Shown one piece after another: positions 57,131 through 64,000 of a DNA stretch of 64,000 nucleotides. The position numbers and the translations under genes were made by a program. A model generated the notes under the pieces. It made no database searches. It saw only the letters and a list, made by a program, of their open reading frames with translations, and was not told the DNA's origin. This DNA is from Rhizobium sp. AAP43. Lineage in GTDB: Bacteria > Pseudomonadota > Alphaproteobacteria > Rhizobiales > Rhizobiaceae. Positions within the stretch are counted from its first letter, which is position 1; every line of letters starts with the position of its first letter. Where the stretch lies: contig NZ_LJHS01000044.1 of assembly GCF_001296045.1 (NCBI RefSeq), forward strand, positions 91,004 through 155,003, in the 5' to 3' direction.

Positions 57131-58104
57131 GGCGTCTCTCCCCCATCGAGAAGATCGCCCCAGTCTGCCCGGCGCAATTGCTTGAAGGCTTCCCCGTCGC
57201 GCTTGCTGAGCGTGATTTCGTCTACCGTTCCACCGGGACGACAGAGCTTGGCCCGCCCCACACCCCCATTGACACGCGGCGGGACGAGAATCCGGGAGCC
57301 CGAATGTGCGACCGGTTCACGCGACGCCGCGATGAAGATGTATTTTTCATCCTCCCATGGCACTTCGGCACCCTTGGCCAGGCGATGCACACGCGAGCGG
57401 GCCACACGCCTTGAGAAGTGGCACCAGTCGGGTGCTGCGATCGGACAGTCCTGCCCATGCGTGCAAGGGGCCGCGAGATGCGCGCCGAGCCCCCGAAGCC
57501 TGTCGCGGACGGCAAGAATACGTTGCCAGCCGGCCGGTGTCCCAGGCTCGACGATCACCAGCATCCCACTGGTCAGCGCCCAGAGCTTGTCCGTGACGGC
57601 GGCAATCGTTGCCGGCGGCAATTCGTCCAGCACATAGGCGAGCGTCACCAGATCGGCCTTTGCCAACGTTGGAAGCTTGAGTGTGACGTCGCCGCTCTGC
57701 CAGCGGCTTTTGACCGGGCTTGCCTTGGACAGTTTTTCCCCGACGCTGCGAATGGCGCCGCTCGCCTCGACCATCTCGGCCGTCTTCAGGCTGTCAAAGG
57801 CGTCAGCGGCTGCCCAAAGGGCGGTACCGGGACCGGAACCGAGATCGATCTGGCTTTCCGGCTGAAAGTCCGGACAGATCTCCTCGACCATCGCTAGGGC
57901 GGCGCGCACGGCCGCATAGGTCGCCGGCATGCGTGTCGCGAGATAGGCCTTGGCAGCCAGCGCATCATCGATATGAAAACGACCGTCGCGCACTTCCCGG
58001 CGATAGCGGTCGGAGAGCAGCGCACTCGCCTTGGCAAGCGTCTCCAGCGGCGCCCCCGAAAGCTCCTGATCGACGGCGGCGCGGAGGGCGGCGGGCAGTT
58101 CCAT
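57127..58104 (-). CDS. Rsm22-like SAM-dependent methyltransferase
   Basis: The 325-residue protein resembles the Rsm22 small-subunit rRNA methyltransferase family linked to the mitochondrial ribosome. It has the SAM motif IDLGSGPGTALWAAA, VTLAYVLDELPP and a metal-binding CTHGQDCPIAAPDWCHFSRR with three cysteines. The C-terminus is basic. In rhizobia this gene is a conserved neighbour of GNAT genes; the methylation target is unproven. It lies nine bases after the GNAT gene and overlaps the DUF2891 gene by four. Confidence 0.86.
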   Translation of the reverse strand: MELPAALRAAVDQELSGAPLETLAKASALLSDRYRREVRDGRFHIDDALAAKAYLATRMPATYAAVRAALAMVEEICPDFQPESQIDLGSGPGTALWAAADAFDSLKTAEMVEASGAIRSVGEKLSKASPVKSRWQSGDVTLKLPTLAKADLVTLAYVLDELPPATIAAVTDKLWALTSGMLVIVEPGTPAGWQRILAVRDRLRGLGAHLAAPCTHGQDCPIAAPDWCHFSRRVARSRVHRLAKGAEVPWEDEKYIFIAASREPVAHSGSRILVPPRVNGGVGRAKLCRPGGTVDEITLSKRDGEAFKQLRRADWGDLLDGGETP

Positions 58105-58113
58105 TGGATAGCC

Positions 58114-58596
58114 TCAGAGATTTCTTGCGGCCCATTCCGGGCGGAGGAGCGATGCGTTGATCAGGTCGAATCGAGAGCCATCGGGCCGCACACCTGCCTC
58201 TCGATCGACGCCCTCGATCTGAAAGCCGTGTCGGGCATAGAGGCGTGCGGCAATCTCATTCTCGCGAACATAGTGCAGCCACAGCCGGTGAGTTTGGGTC
58301 TCTTCGAAGACCGTACGGACCACAGCCGGAAGGAGCACGGTTCCGATGCCGCAAAACTGCCGGCTGACCATGAACCGGCGCATGCAGAGATTGCCGTCAC
58401 GATTGTTCAAGCCGTGCATGATGGCCAAACCGCTTCCGTCTGCGACCAGATAGAGCCAATCGGGATCAGCGAGGTGCTGTTCGTGCTCATGGGCTTCGAA
58501 GCGTCCAACCGTGCGCTCATAGCCCGGCAGCCGCTCCGTCTCCATGATGAACGGAACATCCGCCTCCGTCGCGCGGCGCAGGGTGAGCGCCGGCAC
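58114..58596 (-). CDS. GNAT family N-acetyltransferase
   Basis: The 160-residue protein has the GNAT fold: TLRRATEADVPFIMETERL, the acetyl-CoA loop RQFCGIGTVLLPAVV (Arg/Gln-x-x-Gly-x-Gly/Ala type), then LWLHYVRENEIAARLYARHG and FQIEG. Substrate is unknown. It starts three bases after the rnd stop and ends nine bases before rsm22, placing it within a tight minus-strand run. Confidence 0.88.
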   Translation of the reverse strand: MPALTLRRATEADVPFIMETERLPGYERTVGRFEAHEHEQHLADPDWLYLVADGSGLAIMHGLNNRDGNLCMRRFMVSRQFCGIGTVLLPAVVRTVFEETQTHRLWLHYVRENEIAARLYARHGFQIEGVDREAGVRPDGSRFDLINASLLRPEWAARNL

Positions 58597-58599
58597 GGA

Positions 58600-59745
58600 T
58601 CAGAACTCCACGGCTTCGACGCGCTTGTCGACGAAGCGAAGGCCGACGCCGCCGGAAATCAGCTTCAGCGCCAGATCACCGAACAACTCCTTGCGCCAGC
58701 CCTGGAGGGCTGCCACTTCGGCTGCTTCGCCTTCGGCCGCGATCTTTTCAAGATCCTCGCTATTGGCGATCACCTTGGCCGCGACACCGTGCTTTTCGGA
58801 GGTCAGGCGCAGGAGAACCTTGAGCAGCTCGACGGCCGACTGCGTGCCTTCTGGGGCATGGGAATGGCGTTGGAGATGGGGCATGTCCGACTTTGGCAAG
58901 GCGAGAGCGGCATTGACCTGCTCGACGATGGCGGCACCCGACGACGAGCGCTCCCAGCCTTTCGGAACGGTGCGCAGGCGGCCAAGCGCTTCCGTGTCTT
59001 TCGGCTGCTGCTGGGCGATCTCATAGATCGCGTCGTCCTTCAGCACGCGCGAGCGCGGCACGTTGCGCGAACGCGCCTCGCGTTCGCGCCAGGCGGTAAC
59101 ATACTGCATGACGGCAAGTTCCGTCGGCTTGCGCAACCGCATCTTCAGTCGCTGCCAGGCCTGGTCGGGATGCAGGTCATAAGTGTCGCGCGATTCGAGG
59201 ACAGCCATTTCCTCGGTCAGCCACTCGGCTCGGCCTTCGGCTTCCAGCTGGGCCTTCAGCTTGGCATAGACGTCGCGCAGATGGGTGACGTCTGCCAGCG
59301 CGTAATCAAGCTGCTTTTCAGACAGCGGACGACGGCTCCAGTCGGTAAAGCGCGATGTCTTGTCGATATGGACGTTCTTCACCTTCTGCACGAGCTGGTC
59401 GTAGGAGACAGAGTCCCCGAAACCGCAAACCATCGCGGCGACCTGCGTGTCGAAGATCGGATGCGGGATCAGATTGCCGAGGTGGAAGATGATTTCGATA
59501 TCCTGGCGGGCGGCATGGAACACCTTGACAACCGCCGGATTGGCCATCAGCTCGAAGAACGAGGTGAGCTCGATGCCCTTGGCCATAGGGTCGACGATGA
59601 ATTCATGCTCCGGACTCGCCATCTGGATCAGGCAGAGTTCGGGCCAGAAGGTCGTTTCGCGGAGGAATTCCGTGTCGATCGTGATGAAATCGGATTGTGC
59701 GAGAAGGCGGCAAGCCTCCTCAAGCGCGGCAGTGGTTTCGATCAT
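58600..59745 (-). CDS. rnd: Ribonuclease D
   Basis: RNase D is a 3'-5' exonuclease that trims tRNA precursors. The 381-residue protein has ExoI motif ITIDTEFLRE, ExoII VKVFHAARQDIEI and ExoIII QLDYALADVTHL, with the HRDC region towards the C-terminus (TELAVMQYVTAWREREA, then RVLKDDAIYEIA). In other rhizobia I recall rnd close to ppx, whereas here about 6 kb of other genes intervene. It is the first gene of the rnd-GNAT-rsm22-DUF2891-acnX string. Confidence 0.96.
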   Translation of the reverse strand: MIETTAALEEACRLLAQSDFITIDTEFLRETTFWPELCLIQMASPEHEFIVDPMAKGIELTSFFELMANPAVVKVFHAARQDIEIIFHLGNLIPHPIFDTQVAAMVCGFGDSVSYDQLVQKVKNVHIDKTSRFTDWSRRPLSEKQLDYALADVTHLRDVYAKLKAQLEAEGRAEWLTEEMAVLESRDTYDLHPDQAWQRLKMRLRKPTELAVMQYVTAWREREARSRNVPRSRVLKDDAIYEIAQQQPKDTEALGRLRTVPKGWERSSSGAAIVEQVNAALALPKSDMPHLQRHSHAPEGTQSAVELLKVLLRLTSEKHGVAAKVIANSEDLEKIAAEGEAAEVAALQGWRKELFGDLALKLISGGVGLRFVDKRVEAVEF

Positions 59746-59862
59746 TTCGGCTCGGTCATGGAAAAACTACGATCAACCTTAGTTTCCCTTCTGATCTGCC
59801 TTGTCAAGTTGATGGCGCAGCAAACGAGCCGCTAACCCGGCCTTTCCAGGGCCAAATACCCC

Positions 59863-60750
59863 TTATTCGTCGGGTTCAGCGCCCCGCAGCACGGCGATGT
59901 TCTGGCTGTGGACGGTTTCATAGGGGGCGAAATAGTGGATGGCTCCAGAGGCAATGTCTGCCGCCACGAAGCTTTCGAGGCTCTCGTCGGACAGTGCCGG
60001 ATCGTTCAGTCGTGCAATCAGACGTTTGAGATAGTCGCGGGTGGCGGTGATCAGCGAGGGCGGGTAGCCGCCGGCAGCGATCAGCTCTTCAGCGCCATGA
60101 TTGGGCAGGATGCGCGTCACGTTGAGTGTGGCGAGCCGGTCGAGTTCCGCGATGTGCCGCCCTGTATGTTCGGGCTCGGAAATATAGGTGACGGTGTCTT
60201 CCAGCGTATCGCCGGCCAGGAGCAGGCCGAGATGCGGCAGCAGGAGCACGGTGCCGTCAGCGCTATGGATATCGAATTGCAGAAGGTGAACATTGATGGC
60301 GCCCACCGTCAGCATCGTCTCTCCCTCGAATGTCTCCGTCGGCATGATGACTGGCCGGATCGGCGGATCCTTGGCTTCGAGCACGGTGCGCTTCCGTTGG
60401 AGCGTTTCGAAGGTCAGCTTGTTCGACAGGATCGGGCAATCGGCAAAGCCTGCATTGCCGGCGACGTGATCGGTGTGCCAGTGGCTGAGCACGACGCGGA
60501 TCGCGGTCACCCCAAGGCTTGCCAGATGATCGCGGATGGCCTGGGCGTGGTCCAGCGAGATATGGGTATCATAAACCAGCGCTTCGGCACCGGAGACGAT
60601 GGCATAACTCGCGACACCGAGCCCATAGGCGCCGTCGTCAAGCCAGTTCGGTGCGTCCGAATGCAGGCGCTTGCCGGCAATCCGCCCGTCATAATAGGCG
60701 AAAATGCCGGGATAGGGCTCATGGATGCGCATGGTTTCGGCAAGGCTCAT
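59863..60750 (-). CDS. Metallo-beta-lactamase fold hydrolase
   Basis: The 295-residue protein has the MBL motif LSHWHTDHVAGN (His-x-His-x-Asp-His), with LLAGDTLEDTVTYI and ILPNHGAEE completing the two-metal site. There is no signal peptide. The fold covers lactonases, glyoxalases and others, so the substrate is unknown. Its ATG is one base after the multicopper oxidase stop, so translation is coupled. It may help detoxify or process a product of the oxidase; this is inference. Confidence 0.88.
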   Translation of the reverse strand: MSLAETMRIHEPYPGIFAYYDGRIAGKRLHSDAPNWLDDGAYGLGVASYAIVSGAEALVYDTHISLDHAQAIRDHLASLGVTAIRVVLSHWHTDHVAGNAGFADCPILSNKLTFETLQRKRTVLEAKDPPIRPVIMPTETFEGETMLTVGAINVHLLQFDIHSADGTVLLLPHLGLLLAGDTLEDTVTYISEPEHTGRHIAELDRLATLNVTRILPNHGAEELIAAGGYPPSLITATRDYLKRLIARLNDPALSDESLESFVAADIASGAIHYFAPYETVHSQNIAVLRGAEPDE

Positions 60751-60751
60751 A

Positions 60752-62164
60752 TTATGTGACCCTGAAATAGCCGGTCATGCCGGTCTTCTGGTGTTCGATG
60801 ATGTGGCAGTGAAACACCCAGTCGCCCGGGTTGTCGGCCACCAGCGCAAGCTGGACCTTTTCATCCGGCAGCACAAGGAAAGTGTCGGAGACGAGCGGCG
60901 GTACTTCCCGTTTGTTGGAGGCGATCGCCTTGAAGTTCATACCGTGCAGATGGATCGGATGGGCATGCGGCGTGACATTTTCGACATTGAGGATGTAGCT
61001 CTGGCCCAGCTTCAACTCGGCGATCGGGGCGGTCGGATCTGGCGTATCGCCCGGATAAGGCACCTTGTTGATCGCCCAGAAGGAAAAGCCGATCGAACCG
61101 CAGATGGAATCCCGTGCGGTGTTTTCGGCCGTCGCGCTGAGCAGAAGCGGGATTTGGGTTGCGGTTTTCACATCGATATCGACGCCTGCATTTTCAGCCA
61201 GCGGCCCCAAGTCTCTCAAATCTCTCTTGAGTGACGAGCCGACAGCGCGCAGTCTTGCGACCGTCTTGGGCGTCGAGGGACGCACATCCTCGAGAGCCAT
61301 CACGGCGCCCTCCTGATCTGCGATCCGAAGCGCCAGATCGAGTCGCTGGCCGGGTGCCACCACCGTCATGTCGAGTGGCATGCGGCTGGGCACCGGATGC
61401 CCGTCAATGGCGATGATCTCCGCATCGGCGCCGGAAAGCCGCAAATTGTAGATGCGCGTGACATCGGACGCGAGAATGCGCAGCCTGACGAGCCCGCCGG
61501 CCGGAACGTCATAGACCGGTTCTGGTGTCCAGTTCGCTGTGCGCAGTGTCCCGAAGGTCCCGGTCTTTGCGGCATCGCGCGGCTTGAACGGCGCGATGAA
61601 TTGTCCATCGCTGCCGAGCCGGAAATCGCGAAGGTTGAGCGCAAGTTCCGCGTCAAACACAGGATCGGCATCATCCTCGACCACCATCATGCCGGTTAGG
61701 CCGCGGCCCATCTGGGTCAGTGTGTTGCAATGCGGATGGTACCAGAAGGTGCCGGCATCCGGTGGAGCAAACGCGTAGTCATAGCTATCGCCCGGATATA
61801 CATAAGGCTGCGACACGAAGGGCACGCCATCCTGCGCATTCGGCAGGCGGATACCGTGCCAATGCACTGTGGTTGGCTCGTCAAGCCGGTTGATCAGCTT
61901 GGCCCGGAAGGTTTCGCCACGTTTGACCCTGAGGATCGGCGGGGAGGGATCGGCTGTGGCCTCGCCGGAAAGGGCATAGCGCATGACGTTTCGGGTTGGC
62001 TGTTTGCCGTCGAGCATCGTATCGGCGATGCTGGCTTCAAGGCCGATCGGCGTCGATGCGAGCGCCTGCGACAGACGCGGCATGGCCGCAAGCCCGGCCC
62101 CATAGGTGCCGAGAACGGCGGCTGACTTGAGAAGCGTGCGACGGGAGATGGTTGGCACGGCCAT
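60752..62164 (-). CDS. Multicopper oxidase with Tat signal
   Basis: The 470-residue enzyme begins with a Tat signal (SRRTLLKSAAVLGTY). The four copper-binding stretches are visible: HWHG (VHWHGIRLPN), HPH (WYHPHCNTL), HPIHLHG (AHPIHLHGMNF) and HCHIIEHQKTG (VFHCHIIEHQKTGM). Blue-copper oxidases of this type oxidise Cu(I), phenols or metal ions in the periplasm with reduction of O2 to water. Length and absence of a Met-rich loop do not specify CueO-like use. It is followed immediately by the MBL gene. Confidence 0.92.
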   Translation of the reverse strand: MAVPTISRRTLLKSAAVLGTYGAGLAAMPRLSQALASTPIGLEASIADTMLDGKQPTRNVMRYALSGEATADPSPPILRVKRGETFRAKLINRLDEPTTVHWHGIRLPNAQDGVPFVSQPYVYPGDSYDYAFAPPDAGTFWYHPHCNTLTQMGRGLTGMMVVEDDADPVFDAELALNLRDFRLGSDGQFIAPFKPRDAAKTGTFGTLRTANWTPEPVYDVPAGGLVRLRILASDVTRIYNLRLSGADAEIIAIDGHPVPSRMPLDMTVVAPGQRLDLALRIADQEGAVMALEDVRPSTPKTVARLRAVGSSLKRDLRDLGPLAENAGVDIDVKTATQIPLLLSATAENTARDSICGSIGFSFWAINKVPYPGDTPDPTAPIAELKLGQSYILNVENVTPHAHPIHLHGMNFKAIASNKREVPPLVSDTFLVLPDEKVQLALVADNPGDWVFHCHIIEHQKTGMTGYFRVT

Positions 62165-62269
62165 GACCTCTGTTTCGATCGCCTGCTTTTAAAGTTGACG
62201 CGGCGCATCGACAATAGAGGTTTGGCGTCATGCTGTCGCAGCCATGGCAAAGGCCGTGAATGCCTGAGA

Positions 62270-63508
62270 TCAGCCGCCATCCTTTTCCGAGGGCGGTGTC
62301 GCAAGCCTGCTGAAATAGGTGGAGGTTCGCAGCAGACTGCGGAAACGCATCCGTCGCTTCTCGGTGGGCACGGCATCCCGGATTGTGATGCGGGCGATGG
62401 TATAGGCGGCGAAGAAGGCCAGGACGACGATGACATAGGCAAAGAGAGCGTGCGGCCCAAACGCATCCATCAGGAAGGATGCGATCAAGGGGCCGACCAC
62501 TGCACCGACCGACCAGAAAAACAAGGTGCCGGCCGAGACCAGCGCATGCTGGCCAGGGGCGGCATGATCATTGGCATGGGCCGAGCACAGCGAATAAAGC
62601 GGCAGCGCAAAGGCGCCGAAGGCGAAGATGCCGATGAAATTGGCAATCTCCCCATTGCCGGCGAAAAAGGCGAGGAAGACAGAGGCGAGAAGCGCGCCAA
62701 GCGTGGCGAAAAGGATGATCACGCGCCGGTCGAGTTTGTCCGAATAATGCCCGAGCGGATATTGCAGTACGATGCCGGCAAAGATGCCGATGCTCATGAA
62801 GGTGGCGATCGAGGTCACCGACATGCCGATGCCATCCGCATAGATCGGCCCGAGCGAGCGGAAGCTCGAATTGGTCAGTCCGATGACGATGCAGCCAACT
62901 GTGGCGAGCGGTGATACGGACCAGAGAACCCGGATGTCGAATTTCACATCCTTGGGTGGCGCCGGGCTCGACTTGTCGGCAAAGGAAATCGGCACGAGCG
63001 ACAGCGATAGGGCCATGGCGATGATGGCGAAGAGATCGAAGCCGCTGACCCCGAAAAGGGGGATCATGTACTGCGCGGCCGTCACTGACCCAAGGTCGAC
63101 GAAACGGTAGACGGAGAGCGTGCGCGCCCGCGTCGAATTGTCGACGCGCGCATTCAGCCAGCTTTCGACCACCGCAAAGAGACCGGCAAAACAGATGCCT
63201 TGGGCGAGGCGCATGACGAACCAGGAAATCGGGTCGATCACCAAAAGCATCATGATCGACGCGGCCGAGGCGATCGCCGCCAGGGCCGAGAAGGTGCGGA
63301 TATGGCCGATCGCCCGCATGATCTTGGTGACATAAACGCAGCCGATGACGAAGCCGAGGAAATAACCGGTCCCGACCATGCCGATGACGGAGGTGCTGAA
63401 ACCCTCCTCGATGCCGCGCAGGGAGACGAACGTGCCCTGAAGGCCGTTGCCGCCAATCAGAATGCCGGCGGTGACGAGCAGCGGAATGAGGGGACGGATA
63501 TCATGCAT
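62270..63508 (-). CDS. MFS transporter (YcaD-like)
   Basis: The 412-residue inner-membrane protein has 12 hydrophobic segments and MFS loop motifs (GTGYFLGFVIGC, then GHYSDKLDRRVII, which is the loop 8/9 signature). The start MHDIRPLIPLLVTAGILIGGNGL resembles YcaD-type transporters. Substrate unknown. I chose the ATG at 63508; the frame stays open upstream but codes for non-membrane, low-quality sequence there. It lies 105 bases from the oxidase gene on the same strand. Confidence 0.85.
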   Translation of the reverse strand: MHDIRPLIPLLVTAGILIGGNGLQGTFVSLRGIEEGFSTSVIGMVGTGYFLGFVIGCVYVTKIMRAIGHIRTFSALAAIASAASIMMLLVIDPISWFVMRLAQGICFAGLFAVVESWLNARVDNSTRARTLSVYRFVDLGSVTAAQYMIPLFGVSGFDLFAIIAMALSLSLVPISFADKSSPAPPKDVKFDIRVLWSVSPLATVGCIVIGLTNSSFRSLGPIYADGIGMSVTSIATFMSIGIFAGIVLQYPLGHYSDKLDRRVIILFATLGALLASVFLAFFAGNGEIANFIGIFAFGAFALPLYSLCSAHANDHAAPGQHALVSAGTLFFWSVGAVVGPLIASFLMDAFGPHALFAYVIVVLAFFAAYTIARITIRDAVPTEKRRMRFRSLLRTSTYFSRLATPPSEKDGG

Positions 63509-63638
63509 GGGGGCCTGCTGGCCGCGGCGGAGGCGTGCGTGTGAGTCGGTGGCGTCGCGGACACCGACTTCTAGTCCCGATTGCGCGCAGGCGACAGGCC
63601 AAAATTGACGCCGGCCGCCACGCGCACCGAATTCGTCG

Positions 63639-64000
63639 TTAGAGGAACGGTCGCCCCTGTACCGCTTGCGCGAAGGTGGCGACGACCACCGCAATGGAAA
63701 AAACGGCGCCGAGTGCAATGCCGGGTCTCGCGAAGCGGGGCGCGACCCGATCCAAGACCAGACCGAGGATCGGCAATGCCTGCATGATGTGGGTGGCAAA
63801 GAAATGCGGCACGCGCAGATCACCCCCCGTGCGTGACCAGCCGAACAGCGGCAGGCCGCCGAGATCCGTCTTGATGCCGCCCACCCAATGGCCGGGACCA
63901 TCGATCTGACCGCCGCCGAGCGCAAAGGCGGTGACGAGCGTTGCGAGGCTGCCGAGCACGAGGCCCCAGCCACCGCCGAGCCGCAGGCCGGCGGGCGAAT
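63639..64000 (-). CDS. 3' end of an integral membrane protein (truncated by the window)
   Basis: The gene enters from the right edge, so its start is not visible. The visible C-terminal 120 residues have three hydrophobic segments (ATLVTAFALGGG, LPILGLVLDRVA and ALGAVFSIAVVVATFAQ) and the stretch LFGWSRTGGDLRVPHFFATH, which recurs in uncharacterised bacterial membrane proteins. Stop is TAA at 63641-63639. Function unknown. Confidence 0.7.
   Translation of the reverse strand, partial: SPAGLRLGGGWGLVLGSLATLVTAFALGGGQIDGPGHWVGGIKTDLGGLPLFGWSRTGGDLRVPHFFATHIMQALPILGLVLDRVAPRFARPGIALGAVFSIAVVVATFAQAVQGRPFL

Noticed and set aside
1..64000. CRISPR arrays, tRNA or rRNA genes, transposases, phage integrases
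   Set aside because: I looked for spaced repeats, cloverleaf-like segments and recombinase motifs and saw none.

Overview
The window is a gene-dense, GC-rich chromosomal segment from an alphaproteobacterium, almost certainly family Rhizobiaceae (Rhizobium/Agrobacterium-like). I base this on gene content and order: lptF-lptG-lptD-surA-pdxA-rsmA, uvrC-pgsA-moaD-moaE, purM-purN next to perM-hdaA-ppk-ppx, an Omp25/RopB-type porin, a choline-sulfate cluster with its own LysR factor, and three methyl-accepting chemotaxis proteins. No rRNA, tRNA, IS element, prophage or CRISPR array was recognised.

Layout. 0-4.7 kb: envelope and growth genes on the plus strand (acpP, fabF, mltG, yicC, gmk). 4.8-7.1 kb: a chemoreceptor with a NIT-like sensor domain. 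7.1-10.6 kb: choline-sulfate use (betC and choX, divergent from a LysR regulator). 10.6-18.1 kb: a minus-strand operon for LPS export and outer-membrane assembly, running into pyridoxal phosphate synthesis and rRNA dimethylation, with several 1-4 base overlaps. 18.4-20.4 kb: pepA and holC. 20.4-28.2 kb: a second chemoreceptor, an ABC-F ATPase, a GGDEF protein, then a small membrane protein coupled to a third, multi-spanning chemoreceptor. 28.3-33.7 kb: mixed accessory genes (GST, PEBP-like protein with an AraC regulator, ndk, a lipoprotein, a CGNR zinc-finger regulator divergent from an orphan LivH-like permease). 33.2-37.4 kb: moaE, moaD, pgsA, uvrC and an SDR. 37.8-44.6 kb: Omp25-like porin, GST, RNase T2, rlmJ, a molybdopterin oxidoreductase, a Nudix hydrolase and an omptin-type outer-membrane protease. 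44.7-52.3 kb: purN/purM, then perM-hdaA-ppk-ppx. 52.3-59.7 kb: a low-GC lipoprotein, a phytase-like esterase, and the string rnd-GNAT-rsm22-DUF2891-aconitase X. 59.8-64 kb: a coupled multicopper oxidase/metallo-beta-lactamase pair, an MFS carrier and the 3' end of a membrane protein cut by the window edge.

How genes work together. AcpP is the acyl carrier on which FabF elongates fatty acids, and LptF/LptG and LptD act at the two ends of the LPS bridge. ChoX and BetC capture choline compounds and release choline for glycine betaine synthesis, but choV, choW and betAB are not here. MoaD and MoaE make molybdopterin, the cofactor type the oxidoreductase needs. PPK and PPX make and degrade polyphosphate. 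HdaA regulates DnaA.

Most promising for follow-up: the strong 32-bp palindrome between the CGNR regulator and the orphan permease; a complete-looking omptin protease in a rhizobial genome; the four-base-overlap rsm22-DUF2891-aconitase X string; an RNase T2 with Gln at the usual catalytic Glu position; and the small membrane protein translationally coupled to a chemoreceptor. I did not find a clearly undescribed multi-gene defence or mobile system. Starts were chosen by reading ribosome-binding sites and family N-termini by eye; no database search was run.
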